Part shown: positions 26,323-27,127 of the stretch, one piece after another | How positions within the stretch are numbered: position 1 is the stretch's first letter | How the letters are laid out: each line of letters begins with the position of its first letter | Assembly (NCBI GenBank): GCA_036160955.1 | Contig: JAYYDJ010000062.1 | Location: 1-27,127 of the forward strand | Source of the DNA: GCA-2699365 sp036160955 | GTDB lineage: Bacteria > Verrucomicrobiota > Verrucomicrobiia > Opitutales > Coraliomargaritaceae | Reading direction: 5' to 3' | Length of the DNA stretch: 27,127 nt | Notes under the pieces: model-generated | What the model was told of the DNA's origin: nothing | The model's database searches: none | The model's input: only the letters and a program-made list of their open reading frames with translations | Made by a program: the position numbers and the translations under genes

Positions 26323-26360
26323 AGTTTATATGTTTGTTTATGAATAATTGTAGTTTGTAA

Positions 26361-26389
26361 GTTTAAGCGCTTAGAGAAATGCCCTAAAC
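26361..26389 (-). other. Stem-loop between dnaK and groES
   Basis: On the minus strand GTTTAGGGC (26381-26389) can pair with GCGCTTAAAC (26361-26370), leaving one bulged G and a ten-base loop. No T run follows, so it is not a standard terminator. It lies ten bases after the dnaK stop. It may stabilise or process the dnaK-groESL message, or cause partial termination; that is inference. Confidence 0.45.
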
Positions 26390-26398
26390 GTAAAATGG

Positions 26399-27127
26399 TT
26401 ATGATTTGTCCTTCTTCTCCTCATCGACGACCTCAAAATCAGCATCGACTGTTTCAGCATCAGCTTGCTTTGGCTCGGTCGCACCGTCAGCAGAATTAAT
26501 GTCTGCACCAGTAGCTGCATCTGCCCCTGGTTGACCATAGAGATCTTGAGCGAAAGATTGCATAATTCCTGAGATCTTTTCTACGGGCGCTCTTAAAGAA
26601 TCCGCATCAGCATCTTGGTTTTCAAGTACCACTTTAGCCTCGGCTATAGCTTCTTCTAGCCCTGCTTTTTTGTCCGCTGGAATTTTATCGCCTAATTCAC
26701 TAATCTGTTTTTCAGATTGATAAATAATATTGTCTAATTCATTTCGCGCTTCGACCCCTTCTTTGATCTTGGCATCTTCGGCAGCATGCTCCTCAGCTTC
26801 ACGCTTTAATTTCTCAACCTCCTCGTTATCTAAACCAGAGGATCCACTGATAGTAATTTTTTGTTCTTTACCAGTACCTTTGTCCTTAGCACTTACGTTC
26901 AGTATACCGTTGGCATCGATATCAAAGGTAACCTCAACCTGCGGTACTCCTCGAGCTGCTGCTGGAATACCATCCAAACGGAAAGTACCTAAAATCTTAT
27001 TATCATTTGCCATGGGGCGCTCTCCTTGAAGTACCTTAATATCCACGGCTGTTTGATTGTCTGCATAAGTAGAAAAGGTCTGACTCTTTTTAGTCGGTAT
27101 TGTCGTATTACGATCAATCATTGCAGT
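26399..27127 (-). CDS. dnaK: Chaperone DnaK (Hsp70), C-terminal part, cut by window edge
   Basis: The reading frame is open to the end of the window; the visible part is about 242 residues of the substrate-binding half of DnaK. It begins TAMIDRNTTIPTKKSQ, the start of the substrate-binding beta domain, and continues with ADNQTAVDIKVLQGERPMA, LDGIPAAARGVPQVEVTFD, DANGILNVSAKDKGTGK, the helical lid, and an acidic tail ending FEVVDEEKKDKS, close to the EEVKDKK-type ends of bacterial DnaK. The internal ATG at 27121 is not the true start. DnaK folds and protects proteins with DnaJ and GrpE, neither of which is visible here. It heads the dnaK-groS-groL strand run. Confidence 0.98.
   Translation of the reverse strand, partial: TAMIDRNTTIPTKKSQTFSTYADNQTAVDIKVLQGERPMANDNKILGTFRLDGIPAAARGVPQVEVTFDIDANGILNVSAKDKGTGKEQKITISGSSGLDNEEVEKLKREAEEHAAEDAKIKEGVEARNELDNIIYQSEKQISELGDKIPADKKAGLEEAIAEAKVVLENQDADADSLRAPVEKISGIMQSFAQDLYGQPGADAATGADINSADGATEPKQADAETVDADFEVVDEEKKDKS

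Noticed and set aside
26323..26398. CIRCE operator between dnaK and groES
   Set aside because: The stem-loop there does not match the TTAGCACTC-N9-GAGTGCTAA pattern.

Overview
The window looks like a core chromosomal stretch of an AT-rich, Gram-negative-type bacterium, most likely a marine member of Verrucomicrobiota (Opitutales/Puniceicoccales-like). That placement is an inference. It rests on an exosortase plus a PEP-CTERM-type secreted protease, the gene order dnaK-groES-groEL, and a HIT-PhoH-7TM-HD-YbeY run. I did no database search. I see no transposase, integrase, CRISPR array, tRNA or rRNA.

Layout. 39-1109 (-) is an exosortase. 1280-5662 (+) is a compact run: HIT protein, PhoH ATPase, 7TM-HD phosphohydrolase, YbeY. 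YbeY converges on and overlaps the 3' end of a trypsin-like protease with a PEP-CTERM-like tail (5629-6555, -), a plausible client of the exosortase. 6625-10126 (-) is tig-clpP-clpX, preceded by two small unrecognised membrane proteins (10277-11119, -). 11201-13851 alternates strands: YbgC-like thioesterase, shikimate kinase, bifunctional-nuclease-domain protein, tRNA-dihydrouridine synthase. 13947-16063 (+) is sucC-sucD. 16176-18530 (-) is fabG-acpP-fabF. 18658-21793 (+) holds a 23S-type pseudouridine synthase, a secreted SH3/OB-like gene split by an in-frame TAA, folD and an RDD membrane protein. 21903-23860 (+) holds a receiver-histidine kinase fusion and proC. 24367-27127 (-) is the chaperone group: 3' end of dnaK, groS, groL.

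The main hidden feature is between proC and groL, where no protein gene is convincing. On the minus strand, just behind the groL terminator, lies a candidate 6S RNA (about 24057-24240). It has its own promoter, a long closing stem, a large central bubble and a terminal hairpin, and the 5' closing-stem sequence resembles known 6S RNAs. Other points are a YbeY lacking two of its three metal-binding histidines, an exported protein gene interrupted by one nonsense codon, and a general scarcity of Shine-Dalgarno sequences.

Together the genes cover protein folding and turnover (trigger factor, ClpXP, GroESL, DnaK), RNA maturation (YbeY, Dus, pseudouridine synthase), fatty-acid elongation, the TCA cycle, one-carbon and proline metabolism, and surface-protein sorting.
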